Origin: Desulforegula conservatrix Mb1Pa
GTDB lineage: Bacteria; Desulfobacterota; Desulfobacteria; Desulfobacterales; Desulforegulaceae
Assembly (NCBI RefSeq): GCF_000426225.1
Contig: NZ_AUEY01000010.1
Coordinates: 19,434-83,433, forward strand
Reading direction: 5' to 3'
Length of the DNA stretch: 64,000 nucleotides
Position numbers and translations under genes: made by a program. Of this stretch, positions 19,068-26,967 are shown piece by piece; position 1 is the first letter of the stretch, and every line of letters begins with the position of its first letter. The notes under the pieces are model-generated. The model saw only the letters and a program-made list of their open reading frames with translations, had not been told where the DNA came from and made no database searches.

Positions 19068-19766
19068 TCAAATATTATTGCTGCTGATAAGTTCTTTCCA
19101 TGAGCTCGAACTCTGTTTCAGAGCACTTTTTACAACTGCTTCAACTACGTCTCCATCTTCTGATAACGCTCTTATGAATTCCTTATAATAAATCCTTGAT
19201 AAGGTTCTGTTTTTTGGAATGCTGAAATATTTTGCGGCCATATTTCCAAACACTGCGGCAAAATCATTTAAAAGCAATGTCCAGACCGGGTTGCCAGAAA
19301 TTTTTGCAATGAGAATCTGAAGTTTCCAGTCAAAATTCAGAAAAGAATCAGGATCATCTGATAATGATTCTGATTCTTTTAAATGAGACAGCAAGGTCTT
19401 GGAGTCATTTTTTGCGGCAGCCCTTGCGATTGCAGGAAAGATTACTCCTCTGACTTCAAGGAGATTCAAAATGAAGCCCTCTGGCAGATTTACCGAGTAT
19501 TTTATGAGCGTGCTCAGCATCCTTAGTCCGCCCGCTTCAAAATAATTATTAACCACAGTCTGTTTCCCATGCTGAATCGTTATCCAGCCCTCTGCCGCAA
19601 GCTTATGCAGGGTTTCCCTCAGGGTTGGCCTTGTAACTCCAAGTTGCAGGGAAAGCTCCCTCTCACCCGGTAGGGGGGATCCAGCGCTGTATTCTCCTTG
19701 AAGAATAGACGTCATGAGTTGATGTTCAGCAAAATGCGCTGGCTTTAATGGTTTGGAAGAGCTCAT
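19068..19766 (-). CDS. FadR-like GntR-family transcriptional regulator
   Basis: A 232-aa regulator. The winged HTH (about 15-80) reads GERELSLQLGVTRPTLRETL, then KLAAEGWITIQHGKQTVVNN, which follows E. coli FadR almost word for word in both the recognition helix and the wing. The C-terminal helical domain (about 85-225) is also FadR-like. E. coli FadR binds acyl-CoA and controls fatty acid degradation and synthesis. It is divergent from no gene and probably co-transcribed with glpD. GGAGG ribosome site. A possible operator, ACTGGTATTACC, lies 27 bp upstream of the start (19,795-19,806). Confidence 0.82.
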   Translation of the reverse strand: MSSSKPLKPAHFAEHQLMTSILQGEYSAGSPLPGERELSLQLGVTRPTLRETLHKLAAEGWITIQHGKQTVVNNYFEAGGLRMLSTLIKYSVNLPEGFILNLLEVRGVIFPAIARAAAKNDSKTLLSHLKESESLSDDPDSFLNFDWKLQILIAKISGNPVWTLLLNDFAAVFGNMAAKYFSIPKNRTLSRIYYKEFIRALSEDGDVVEAVVKSALKQSSSSWKELISSNNI

Positions 19767-19790
19767 TTATAACCTCCGGAAGATATTTCG

Positions 19791-19811
19791 GATACTGGTA
19801 TTACCTCTAAT
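19791..19811. promoter_or_regulatory. Possible FadR-type operator upstream of the fadR-like gene
   Basis: GATACTGGTATTACCTCTAA contains ACTGGT, the left half-site of the E. coli FadR operator, and a partly symmetric GGTATTACC core. It sits in the expected autoregulatory position. A single weak match, so low confidence. Confidence 0.3.
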
Positions 19812-19989
19812 CTGTTATTTATACAAGAAATTACTTAAGAAAAAAGGCATATATTTTATGTATAGAATAAATCATGAAATCGGAAAAATAAAAATTGATA
19901 AAGTCTCAAAAATTACGGAGGAGCTGAAAGCAAAGGCTGTTCTCCTTTTTACCGCTGTGATAGATTTTTTTTACCTGTTATCATTTGTT

Positions 19990-20105
19990 GATGGTCTTGC
20001 AAAAAGTCAGATTATCGTCATTCAGACGAAGTCCGGAATCCAGAAGTAATTGAAAATACAAAGATGCCGGATCAAATCAGGTATGACGCCGACACCTTTT
20101 TATGA
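19990..20105. repeat. Family B MITE, copy 3 (decayed)
   Basis: It starts GATGGTCTTGCAAAAAGTC and has the middle GTCCGGAATCCAGAAGTAAT and ATGCCGGATCAAATC, but the right end is degraded (CCTTTTTATGACGG). No target duplication is recognisable. Confidence 0.7.
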
Positions 20106-20155
20106 CGGCAAGGATGAGGACGCACAGGAGGGGCATTGTTTATGGCTTTGTCCAG

Positions 20156-20332
20156 TTAAATGTTATTCCACTGACTAAGTATTGCTTTTAATAAAAAAGC
20201 GGCCTCCGGCGGGGCCTGTTCTTGTGAAAACCGGGAGCCTGAATCCAGAAGTATCTGAAAATACAAAAATGCCGGATCAAGTCCGGCACGCGCTGAAGCC
20301 TTTTTCTGACTTTAGCCTATCAAAATTAGAAT
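20156..20332. repeat. Family A remnant joined to family B copy 4
   Basis: The left part (20,156-20,215) matches the GTTAAGTG...TTTTAATAAAAAAGCGGCC end of family A. It continues directly into a partial family B copy (CCTGAATCCAGAAGTATCTG, ATGCCGGATCAAGTCCGGCA) without the latter's left end. This implies one element recombined with or inserted into the other and lost sequence. Confidence 0.65.
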
Positions 20333-20364
20333 TTAAGCGTCGTTTTGAGTTGACCCCAAAAAAA

Positions 20365-21465
20365 CTACAATCTGTCAGGCCAAAGAGTATTCATGTGCTT
20401 AACAGTATTTTTGATTCTTCCTGAATCAACAATGTCATGAAATTCATCAGCTATCATTTTGCTCATTTCCGCAGCCTTTGTCCAGTATGCTATTCTTTCT
20501 TTGTCTTTGTTCAAAAATCTGGTGAAATCGTTTCTGTCCGGGATTTTTGAATAAGGCAGCATTTTTACGAATTTTTCAGAAGGGTAAACAAGAAGAACAG
20601 AAGACATATTTTCCATGTCCGGCCTTCTTTTTTTCAGGTATTTATCAAACCAGCCCGGAATTATCTGGCCAGCATAATGGGGATAAAGAGTTATCCCCTC
20701 GGACTCAACAGGCAGAAATGGGATGTCGAGGTGATAGTCTATTATGCCTCCATCCCTGTAAACTCCCGGTTTCGCATTATTAATGCCTGTCACAGGCTCC
20801 ATTATGATTGGTATGGAGCCAGATGCCATTACAGCCTGTTTTAGATTATGTTCATCAAGCCTTATTTGGGAAATCGGGAATTCATCCATATTAAAAAAAT
20901 GCGGGAGATCCCTGAAATCAGAGAACATGGCGCGTTCGAAGAAATATCCGAGGTATTTTCTGTCAACGGCATTTGCCATTGCGGCAGCGGTAATTCCAAG
21001 GGTGGTTCTGATTTTTGATTCTGTTGAAAGAATGCCCCTGCTTCTTGCTGTCAGTATACTTAGACGCATGAACGGATGGTTCAGGGCATGCATGGATGAT
21101 TTTTCATCGAAAAGTTTTCCAAGAATATCCCAGCCTACACTGCTTACTTCTCCCGGAGTCGGTTTCCCATCGTATTTCTGGTTAATGTATCCATACTCTA
21201 AGTTGGAAATTGATTTTTCAGGATCAGGACAGGATGCTGTTGCAAATCTCCATGCTCCTATTGATGACCCCACAAGAAACAGAGGGTTTGTTCTATCCTT
21301 GAACCAGTCAGAAAAAAGATACTTGTCAAGTCCTGCAAGGACAAGCCATTTTGCGGCTCCTGACGCTCCTGCAACCACCTTGACGTCATCAGAAGAAAGA
21401 CCTTTTTCCTTTATTATCCTGTATGCTGATTCTCCGGCCCTGAATTCAATTAGTCCTGATTTCAT
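20365..21465 (-). CDS. Patatin-like phospholipase
   Basis: A 366-aa protein with the patatin catalytic arrangement. There is an early Gly-rich oxyanion stretch (GASGAAKW, about 33-40), the nucleophile elbow G-S-S-I-G with S68, and a late DGG motif in YRDGGIID for the catalytic Asp. Such enzymes remove acyl chains from phospholipids or neutral lipids. No signal peptide, so probably cytoplasmic. It is the last gene of a tight three-gene operon, its ATG overlapping the thioesterase stop by 4 bp. A link to acyl-chain turnover follows from context. Substrate is unknown. Confidence 0.87.
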   Translation of the reverse strand: MKSGLIEFRAGESAYRIIKEKGLSSDDVKVVAGASGAAKWLVLAGLDKYLFSDWFKDRTNPLFLVGSSIGAWRFATASCPDPEKSISNLEYGYINQKYDGKPTPGEVSSVGWDILGKLFDEKSSMHALNHPFMRLSILTARSRGILSTESKIRTTLGITAAAMANAVDRKYLGYFFERAMFSDFRDLPHFFNMDEFPISQIRLDEHNLKQAVMASGSIPIIMEPVTGINNAKPGVYRDGGIIDYHLDIPFLPVESEGITLYPHYAGQIIPGWFDKYLKKRRPDMENMSSVLLVYPSEKFVKMLPYSKIPDRNDFTRFLNKDKERIAYWTKAAEMSKMIADEFHDIVDSGRIKNTVKHMNTLWPDRL

Positions 21466-22010
21466 TTGTCTTCATCCATATTTTTGAGATTTGCCACAAT
21501 TTCAAGAAGAGTTTCAATGCTGTTGGGCAGATTTTCAACTGTTATTCCCAGCCTTTCAAAACTGGATTTTTTTAGAAGTGCAAAATTCCCTTTTGCCCGT
21601 GCAAGTACATTGCCTTTTGCATCCGTTATGTGGGCCGAAATTATTGCTGTCCGGCCATCTATGATCTCGTCTGACCAGCCTTCCGCGAATATTTCCTCTT
21701 TAATTAAAACAGGTCTCAGGAACTCGACCTCCATCTTTTTTGTAAGAATTAGTCGTTCGCTCAGGCATATTGCTGTCCAGCTCATCACTTCATCAAGGAT
21801 GGACGAAATGACGCCTCCGTGGGCAAGGTTGCTCCAGCCCCTTAGATGCTCTGCGATGGACAGTCTTGAATAGAGTCTCGAACCATCAGTCTCGAATCTC
21901 ATTCTGAGGCCATGAGGATTTTCGCTTCCGCATCCGAAGCATTTGAGATCTATCACAGGCAGAAGTTTTCTTTCTTTTTTTTGTGCATTTGGATTGCTTG
22001 CAGATTTCAT
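21462..22010 (-). CDS. PaaI-family hotdog thioesterase
   Basis: A 182-aa single hotdog-fold protein with the conserved AHGGVISSILDEVMSW (about 63-78) and LKCFGCGSENPHGLRMRF at the N-terminus, both typical of the PaaI / 4-hydroxybenzoyl-CoA thioesterase 1 group. It likely hydrolyses an acyl-CoA. It overlaps its neighbours on both sides by ATGA (TetR upstream, patatin downstream), so all three are probably made together. The C-terminal 25 residues extend beyond the normal fold. Confidence 0.86.
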   Translation of the reverse strand: MKSASNPNAQKKERKLLPVIDLKCFGCGSENPHGLRMRFETDGSRLYSRLSIAEHLRGWSNLAHGGVISSILDEVMSWTAICLSERLILTKKMEVEFLRPVLIKEEIFAEGWSDEIIDGRTAIISAHITDAKGNVLARAKGNFALLKKSSFERLGITVENLPNSIETLLEIVANLKNMDEDK

Positions 22011-22615
22011 GGTTCCATGCCCTTATAATTCAGCAGCTTTAAAGCCGCATCCATCATTCTTTGTCTGTGTGCTTCAATTTCCTCATGTTTTATATGAAAC
22101 GGCATGAAATAGTGGGAGCCTTCAGACATTGAAATAATAATATCAGCTGCGTTTTCAGGATCAATGCCGCTTATTATTCCTGCCTCACTGAATCTTGAAA
22201 GTTCTGTTTTAAGAAACAGTTTATAGGATGTGTAAAGATTCAGAATTCTTTCAAAAACCTTGGTGTTTCTGTATCCCATGGACAAAACGGCATAAACAAC
22301 TGAAATGTCGATGTTTGTCTGCCAGTCCTGGCTCCATATAATCCCGATAAGGGATTTGAGCCTTTTTTCCGGGGAAAAGTCGTAAGGAGGAAGTCCTGTA
22401 AAAAGATTGGAGTTGGATTCAAGCACAAGGTCAACCAGTCCCATCACCATATTTTCCTTTGATGCAAAATAGTGGATGATCAGACTAGGGTGAATCCCCA
22501 TTCTTTTTGCAACCTTCTGGATCGAGGCATTTTCGAATCCCTCTTCAATGATGACTTGGTAAAAATTGCTTATGATTTCAGGTTTTCTTATTTCTGCGGT
22601 CTGTCTTTTCTTCAT
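22007..22615 (-). CDS. TetR-family transcriptional regulator
   Basis: A 202-aa repressor-type protein. The N-terminal HTH (about 10-55) reads ASIQKVAKRMGIHPSLIIHYF, a standard TetR recognition helix; the rest is an all-helical ligand domain. It heads the operon with the thioesterase and patatin, and so probably senses an acyl-CoA or related lipid and represses its own operon. A perfect palindrome TGAATATTCA lies at 22,650-22,659, 35 bp upstream of the start, a plausible operator. Confidence 0.88.
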   Translation of the reverse strand: MKKRQTAEIRKPEIISNFYQVIIEEGFENASIQKVAKRMGIHPSLIIHYFASKENMVMGLVDLVLESNSNLFTGLPPYDFSPEKRLKSLIGIIWSQDWQTNIDISVVYAVLSMGYRNTKVFERILNLYTSYKLFLKTELSRFSEAGIISGIDPENAADIIISMSEGSHYFMPFHIKHEEIEAHRQRMMDAALKLLNYKGMEP

Positions 22616-22649
22616 TTAGTTCCGGCTTTTAATTATTAGAAAGCTTAAT

Positions 22650-22659
22650 TGAATATTCA
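22650..22659. promoter_or_regulatory. Palindrome upstream of the TetR gene
   Basis: TGAATATTCA, 10 bp and perfectly symmetric, placed 35 bp upstream of the TetR start. Candidate autoregulatory operator, but AT-rich palindromes this short arise by chance. Confidence 0.3.
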
Positions 22660-22721
22660 TTTAGTTAACCTTTTAAAAAAATTCAACCACTAAAATATCA
22701 ATATTTTTATGTAGCTCTGCC

Positions 22722-22898
22722 TGATTTTCAGTTAAGAAGTGCCTTTTATGGTTAATTTGCCATCAAAAAAGGGTGATGCGTAGGTCGGATTAGGACGCCC
22801 TTTGTCCGTAATCCGACGTTAAGCCTGATATTTTTAGAGTTTTAAAAATGTTAAGCCCATGAACTTTCAAATGCTACTGAGAATTGAACATAACCACA
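22722..22898. repeat. Left arm of a long inverted repeat (family C)
   Basis: This 177-bp stretch is the reverse complement of most of 24957-25197. Shared blocks include ATTTTCAGTTA, TATGGTTAA, the family C core (GTCGGAT..GGACG..CTTTG..GTAATCCGAC) and TTTTAAAAATGTTAAGCCCA followed by TGAACTTTCAAAT. The right arm has about 75 bp of family A sequence that this arm lacks. The two arms enclose uspA, a thioesterase and an EamA gene. Confidence 0.75.
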
Positions 22899-23002
22899 TA
22901 TTTTTTTGATGCCCGACATGATTGCAAAAACCATAAAAAGACAGCAAAAGGTCAAAAAAAAGAATGGCAGCACATAGGGTGAAGGCATAGTTTCAGCATC
23001 GC

Positions 23003-23030
23003 GGTGAAGCGTTAAGCATTGCGCTTCACC
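23003..23030. terminator. Stem-loop downstream of the UspA gene
   Basis: A perfect 9-bp stem GGTGAAGCG / CGCTTCACC with a 10-nt loop, 30 bp beyond the uspA stop. There is no T-run, so it may be a rho-dependent end or an mRNA stabiliser. Confidence 0.45.
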
Positions 23031-23058
23031 GGGTCAATATCATGGCAGGATGGCGTTT

Positions 23059-23520
23059 CTAAAGAAGATAGGGATTGATTACCATAATTGGTATTTTTGA
23101 TCTCTCAAAAACACTTCTTGCAACGCTGCCGTATATTATCCTTTCCAGGCCTTTTCTTGCGTGTGTTCCAACAATGGCAAGGTCTATAGCGTTTTCTTCA
23201 ACGTATTTGATTATTTCATCTGCAGGATCTCCCAACCTTACTGCTTTTATAGGCTGTTGTTTGGGTGGGAAATTATCCTCGGTGTATTCATCAATTTTCC
23301 TTTTGGCCCCTTCAGCAATTTCTTTTTCAAAACTGTTTACGGCCGGATGCGGAACATAAATGCTCTTGAAGTGCTCAACTGTGCTGGAAACAAACAGTAT
23401 GTGAACTTCTGCTCCGAATTTGTCTGCCATTGTTAATACATAAGGTATGATTTTTTTGGTAGGCTCGGAAAAATCAATGGGGAAAAGTATTTTTTTGAAT
23501 TCTTTCTGATCTGTCTGCAT
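23059..23520 (-). CDS. Universal stress protein A family
   Basis: A 153-aa UspA-fold protein. It starts with KKILFPIDFSEPTKK and ends with the ATP-binding motif GTHARKGLERIIYGSVARSV (G-2x-G-9x-GS type), so it belongs to the ATP-binding subgroup. The family is induced by stress and energy limitation. A strong ribosome site GGAGGGAG precedes the ATG. Single gene. Confidence 0.92.
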   Translation of the reverse strand: MQTDQKEFKKILFPIDFSEPTKKIIPYVLTMADKFGAEVHILFVSSTVEHFKSIYVPHPAVNSFEKEIAEGAKRKIDEYTEDNFPPKQQPIKAVRLGDPADEIIKYVEENAIDLAIVGTHARKGLERIIYGSVARSVFERSKIPIMVINPYLL

Positions 23521-23583
23521 GACTCCCTCCTTTCAGATTGGTGGGATTTCAGGGATGTAAAGCAAAATGCCCATAACCCTAGG

Positions 23584-23697
23584 CCACCTCTAAAAATTGC
23601 CTTTTTGCGCTTTAGACTCGTCAGCGTCGTACTCTAATCCTCCTTTATAACCATATAAACTCCCGTTCTCCGTACGCAGCTTCCTTCCTGCCACATC
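23584..23697. repeat. Family D repeat, copy 1
   Basis: Read on the minus strand it contains GGCAGGAAGGAAGCTGCGTA, AGGAGGATTAGAGTACGACG and CTGACGAGTC, matching the order of AAGGAGGAAGC, GTACG, GAGGAGCTGACGACGATG at 26,094-26,223. The outer ends differ, so the two may only share a core. Confidence 0.5.
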
Positions 23698-23832
23698 AAA
23701 AATGCATGAAACAGAGATCTCAAAAAAAACTTGATACTATATTAACTGCTTATTTTTATTACATTCTAACTAAAAGTGTATTTGATTTCAAGGCTTATGG
23801 AAGGTTATCAGAAATTATAAATTCTAATAATT

Positions 23833-23967
23833 GACAAAGTCGTAAAAAAAGTCCGATTTCGGTCATTTCGGCGCATGCCTGAGTCCAGAAGTGCTTGAAA
23901 ATACAAAGATGCCTTATCCAGTCCAGCATGGTGATGAATCACTTTTCTGTCTATTTGCGAGTCCATC
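23833..23967. repeat. Family B MITE, copy 5
   Basis: GACAAAGTCG...AAAAAGTC on the left and TTTGCGAGTCCATC on the right, with the usual internal palindromes. Flanked by an exact AATAATT duplication (23,826-23,832 and 23,968-23,974). Confidence 0.85.
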
Positions 23968-23996
23968 AATAATTAATTTGCAGCAGAAAAGCCTAA

Positions 23997-24419
23997 TCAT
24001 GAAAACATGGAAATGAATTTTTGAGGCGGACTTGTCAGCTGTTCAGTTTTCTTGTCTTTAAAAACTACGCCTGTTTTTGCATTCGCAATTGGTTTATTGT
24101 CTTTCAAGTCTGAGATTCTGTAAAAAATCTCGCATCCATATTTATTGAAACCGCAGACACTTATCTCAAACCTTAGTACATCTCCGTAAAAAGACTCTGC
24201 TTTGTACAGAACCACAAGGTCAGATATAAGGATACGAGTTCCTTCAATATCCATTTCCGAGTAGCCGAGGCTTGCAAATAATTTGAACCTGGCCTCATGA
24301 ATGAGGGAAACCATATTGTCCGTGCCAACATGATTTCCATAATTTAGATCTGTGATTCTGACGTTTATGGTTGTCTCGAAATGGCATTTTTCCGGAATAT
24401 CAATTGTAACTTTTGGCAT
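23997..24419 (-). CDS. Acyl-CoA thioesterase-like hotdog protein
   Basis: A 140-aa hotdog protein of the 4-hydroxybenzoyl-CoA / YbgC-like group. ITDLNYGNHVGTDNMVSLIHEARF (split here: ITDLNYGNHVG, then HEARF) provides the catalytic Asp-type signature, and NAKTGVVF forms the last strand. Probably cleaves short or medium acyl-CoA. The gene starts 6 bp after the EamA gene stop and is presumably co-transcribed with it. Confidence 0.82.
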   Translation of the reverse strand: MPKVTIDIPEKCHFETTINVRITDLNYGNHVGTDNMVSLIHEARFKLFASLGYSEMDIEGTRILISDLVVLYKAESFYGDVLRFEISVCGFNKYGCEIFYRISDLKDNKPIANAKTGVVFKDKKTEQLTSPPQKFISMFS

Positions 24420-24425
24420 ATTTAC

Positions 24426-24848
24426 TCACTTTCGACTGATAAGAAGAAATCCGACTATGCACAATACTATTCCCGCCATCCTTGCCGCAGATAGATGTTC
24501 CCTGAATATGAACATTCCAATTGGAATAAGCATTATGGCAACGGCAGCATTGGTGTAAATTGCCGTAGAACTAAGATCGGCTCCAGCTCTGTATGCTAAT
24601 AGATATCCGGCCTCAAGACCGAATATTGCTATACCGAGCAAATATGTTGCCCATCCCGCCTGTTTTAAAGAATCCACTATTCCATGTTTTAGCGGAAAAA
24701 AGAAAAAAGCCGCCAATGACAGCACGATTGCTGTTGTATATGTAATTATCAGGGAAACTAGTGGGTGGGCGTCCGGAGATATTGTCTTCTGGCAGAAGTG
24801 ATAAAGCACACCCGATATTATTACTATGAATATTGAAACTAAAAGCAT
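24426..24848 (-). CDS. EamA/DMT-type small membrane protein
   Basis: A 140-aa protein with four to five hydrophobic helices and a single EamA repeat, including GLEAGYLLAYRAGADLSS and the closing segment AGIVLCIVGFLL. Full DMT transporters have two such repeats, so this is a half-size member that would act as a dimer, like small multidrug resistance proteins. Substrate unknown. The first gene of a two-gene unit with the thioesterase. The ribosome site is poor. Confidence 0.8.
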   Translation of the reverse strand: MLLVSIFIVIISGVLYHFCQKTISPDAHPLVSLIITYTTAIVLSLAAFFFFPLKHGIVDSLKQAGWATYLLGIAIFGLEAGYLLAYRAGADLSSTAIYTNAAVAIMLIPIGMFIFREHLSAARMAGIVLCIVGFLLISRK

Positions 24849-24956
24849 TTATAAACTCATAAAGAACTAAAACAAATTTGGACTTGAACTTGATGGTTTA
24901 GTAAAAAAGACTTCGAGAAGGACTTTGGCAAATTTTTATACTAAATCATAAGTTTT

Positions 24957-25197
24957 TGTGGTTATGCTCAATTCTCAGTAATATTTGAAAGTTCATGGGC
25001 TTAACATTTTTAAAACTCTAAAAATATCAGTTTTTTGTCTACTAACAAAACCATAAAGTTTTTGCGGAGCTTTTTTCAAAAAGCGACTCGCCGAAGGCAT
25101 TCGGATCAATGTCGGATTACGAGCAAAGGACGCTCTTATCCGACGAATTGGCCTTTTTTACGGCAATTTAACCATACAAGGCACTGTAACTGAAAAT
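24957..25197. repeat. Right arm of a long inverted repeat (families C and A)
   Basis: Reverse complement of 22722-22898 with an additional internal family A hairpin (GTTTTTGCGGAGC...TTTTTCAAAAAGCGACTCGCCG). Its distal half is almost identical to 1306-1396 (ATTCGGATCAATGTCGGATT, ACGAGCAAAGGACGCTC). Confidence 0.75.
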
Positions 25198-25214
25198 AAG
25201 ACATACCCACAAAA

Positions 25215-25976
25215 TTATTTGAGATGAACCACGGTTATTCTTTCGGCATCTTCCTTGGATATTTTAAGGTGATAGCCTTTAACTTTTATATCCATCTGAC
25301 CAGATTCCATATCAGAATTTTCGACTGTTATGATACATCCCGGAGAAGCCTGCATATCTGCAAGTTTTTTTGCTATGGAGCTATTTTCTCCGATTTCATT
25401 TATTGTCCCTTTTTCTCCTTTTTTGAGGAACAAAAGGGAGTGAATATTCTGTTTGTCTGAAAGATCCCCAATCCTTTTCTGCATTAGGCTTATGCAACGA
25501 CTAAGGCATTCAGAGCATTCTTCTTCGTGCATGGACGGGTTTTCGCACCTGCCATCGAAACTTGCAAGCCAGTCTCTTCCTGTTCTTGGGCATGTTTCTA
25601 TGAACTCGACAAAGCTGATCAGTTTATCCAGGGTTTTCCTCGAAACAGCATGTTCTACTTTGCAGGCAGTTTCTTCCGCTTCTATTTTTTCTATCTTCAG
25701 AATTTTTTCAAAAAAATCCCTTAGGGTTTCATGTCTTCGTACAATTTCCCTTGCTATTGTCTGACCATTTTCAGTTAAAGTTATAAGGTCGTATGGTGCA
25801 TAATTAATATAACCTTTTTCAGATAATGAACGCAGGGCTCCAGTAACAGAAGAGCTGTTAACGTTCAGCCTCTTTGCAATATCTTTTCCTCTGGCAGCCT
25901 GTTTTTCGGCAACTATATGAAAAATTGCTTCGAGATAATCTTCAAGGCTGGCGGTCAGGGTTATGTCAAATTCCAT
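25215..25976 (-). CDS. DtxR/MntR-family metalloregulator with C-terminal FeoA domain
   Basis: A 253-aa iron- or manganese-dependent regulator. The HTH (about 8-65) reads ARGKDIAKRLNVNSSSVTGA and LSEKGYINYAPYDLITLTE. A dimerisation/metal domain (about 70-130) carries RRHETLRDFFEKIL, EETACKVEHAVS. A Cys-rich link follows (CPRTGRDW and CENPSMHEEECSECLSRC), then a FeoA-like SH3 domain at the end (KLADMQASPGCIITVEN...). The Cys-rich link is not part of standard DtxR and could bind a metal or sense redox. feoB is not adjacent. Monocistronic. Confidence 0.88.
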   Translation of the reverse strand: MEFDITLTASLEDYLEAIFHIVAEKQAARGKDIAKRLNVNSSSVTGALRSLSEKGYINYAPYDLITLTENGQTIAREIVRRHETLRDFFEKILKIEKIEAEETACKVEHAVSRKTLDKLISFVEFIETCPRTGRDWLASFDGRCENPSMHEEECSECLSRCISLMQKRIGDLSDKQNIHSLLFLKKGEKGTINEIGENSSIAKKLADMQASPGCIITVENSDMESGQMDIKVKGYHLKISKEDAERITVVHLK

Positions 25977-26093
25977 TAAGAGGCACCTTTATTTTAAAAT
26001 AAGGTTTAATAAATAAAGCCCCAAACATATATCCCAAATTGTGTAAGAATGCAAAGACCTGATATTTTGTAAAAAGAGCAGTCAGTGAACTAT

Positions 26094-26223
26094 ATAATAC
26101 CATTTTCAAATCAAAGATGAAATCAAGGCGGCAAGGAGGAAGCGACGCAAACGTACGTGGTTTGTACGTTGAGGAGCTGACGACGATGCCAACATAGATA
26201 GCGCTTTGATTTGGAATTGGTAT
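26094..26223. mobile_element. Family D element (MITE) at the trmJ 3' end
   Basis: The ends are inverted: AATACCATTTTCAAATCAAAG at left and, from the right, TATACCAATTCCAAATCAAAG. ACTAT lies directly outside both ends (26,089-26,093 and 26,225-26,229). The right duplication includes the trmJ stop codon, so the element inserted exactly at the end of that gene without damaging it. Its centre resembles family D copy 1. Confidence 0.65.
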
Positions 26224-26225
26224 AA

Positions 26226-26960
26226 CTATTCCTTGTCCCTGTTCCCATACCATTCAATCTGCCTGCATATCCCCCTGATTATTCTGACTTCTTTGGCTCT
26301 TAAAGGCAGTCTTGAAAAGAAGTTTCTCAGATTGTTGAGCCAGTAATCAGGATTGTCTTTCTGTATGAAATCAATTTTCAGGAGAATATCCTTCAGATGA
26401 AAGTACATTTGTTCAAGCTCGAATCTTGTCGCAAGTGTGGGTAGAAAATCCTTGCCAATATATCCCTTTGCTTTGAAAAGCTCATAGCATACAACCATTA
26501 CTGCCTGGGACAGATTGAGAGAGGAAAATCCATCTGTCGGAATATTGAGCAGGCTGTGGCATAGCTGGACTTCACCTGATTCAAGACCCCTGTCTTCACG
26601 ACCGAATACAATGGCTATACGGTTATTCACTGACACAGGAATGAGTGACTGCGCAAGATCCGCCGGATCATGAATGACCTGTCTGTTTCTTCCTATTCTG
26701 GCTGTTGTCCCGACTACATAGGAGAAGTCTGCAAGGGCCTCATTCAAGGTATCAAACCTTTTGATATTATCCACAATATCCATAGATGCATGTGTGGCCA
26801 TTTTCCCGATTTTTGTAAGATCAAAATCATCAGGATCAACAACAAGGAGTTCTTTTATTCCCATGTTTTTCATGGCCCTTGCGGAGCTTCCTATATTTTC
26901 CGGGAATTTTGGCCTGTGAAGAACAATACTGATATTTTCGAGTTTTAAAGCTTCAACCAT
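26226..26960 (-). CDS. trmJ: TrmH-family RNA methyltransferase, TrmJ type
   Basis: A 244-aa SPOUT methyltransferase. The knot region shows VGTTARIGRNRQ, IAIVFGREDRGL, then LNIPTDGFSSLNLSQAVMVV (the SAM-binding trefoil). TrmJ 2'-O-methylates position 32 of several tRNAs. An open frame extends 30 codons upstream into ndk; the internal ATG before VEALKLENISIVLHRP is chosen because it begins exactly where the family starts and lies 7 bp after ndk. Last gene of the dedA-ndk-trmJ unit. Confidence 0.88.
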   Translation of the reverse strand: MVEALKLENISIVLHRPKFPENIGSSARAMKNMGIKELLVVDPDDFDLTKIGKMATHASMDIVDNIKRFDTLNEALADFSYVVGTTARIGRNRQVIHDPADLAQSLIPVSVNNRIAIVFGREDRGLESGEVQLCHSLLNIPTDGFSSLNLSQAVMVVCYELFKAKGYIGKDFLPTLATRFELEQMYFHLKDILLKIDFIQKDNPDYWLNNLRNFFSRLPLRAKEVRIIRGICRQIEWYGNRDKE

Positions 26961-26967
26961 GATCTTT

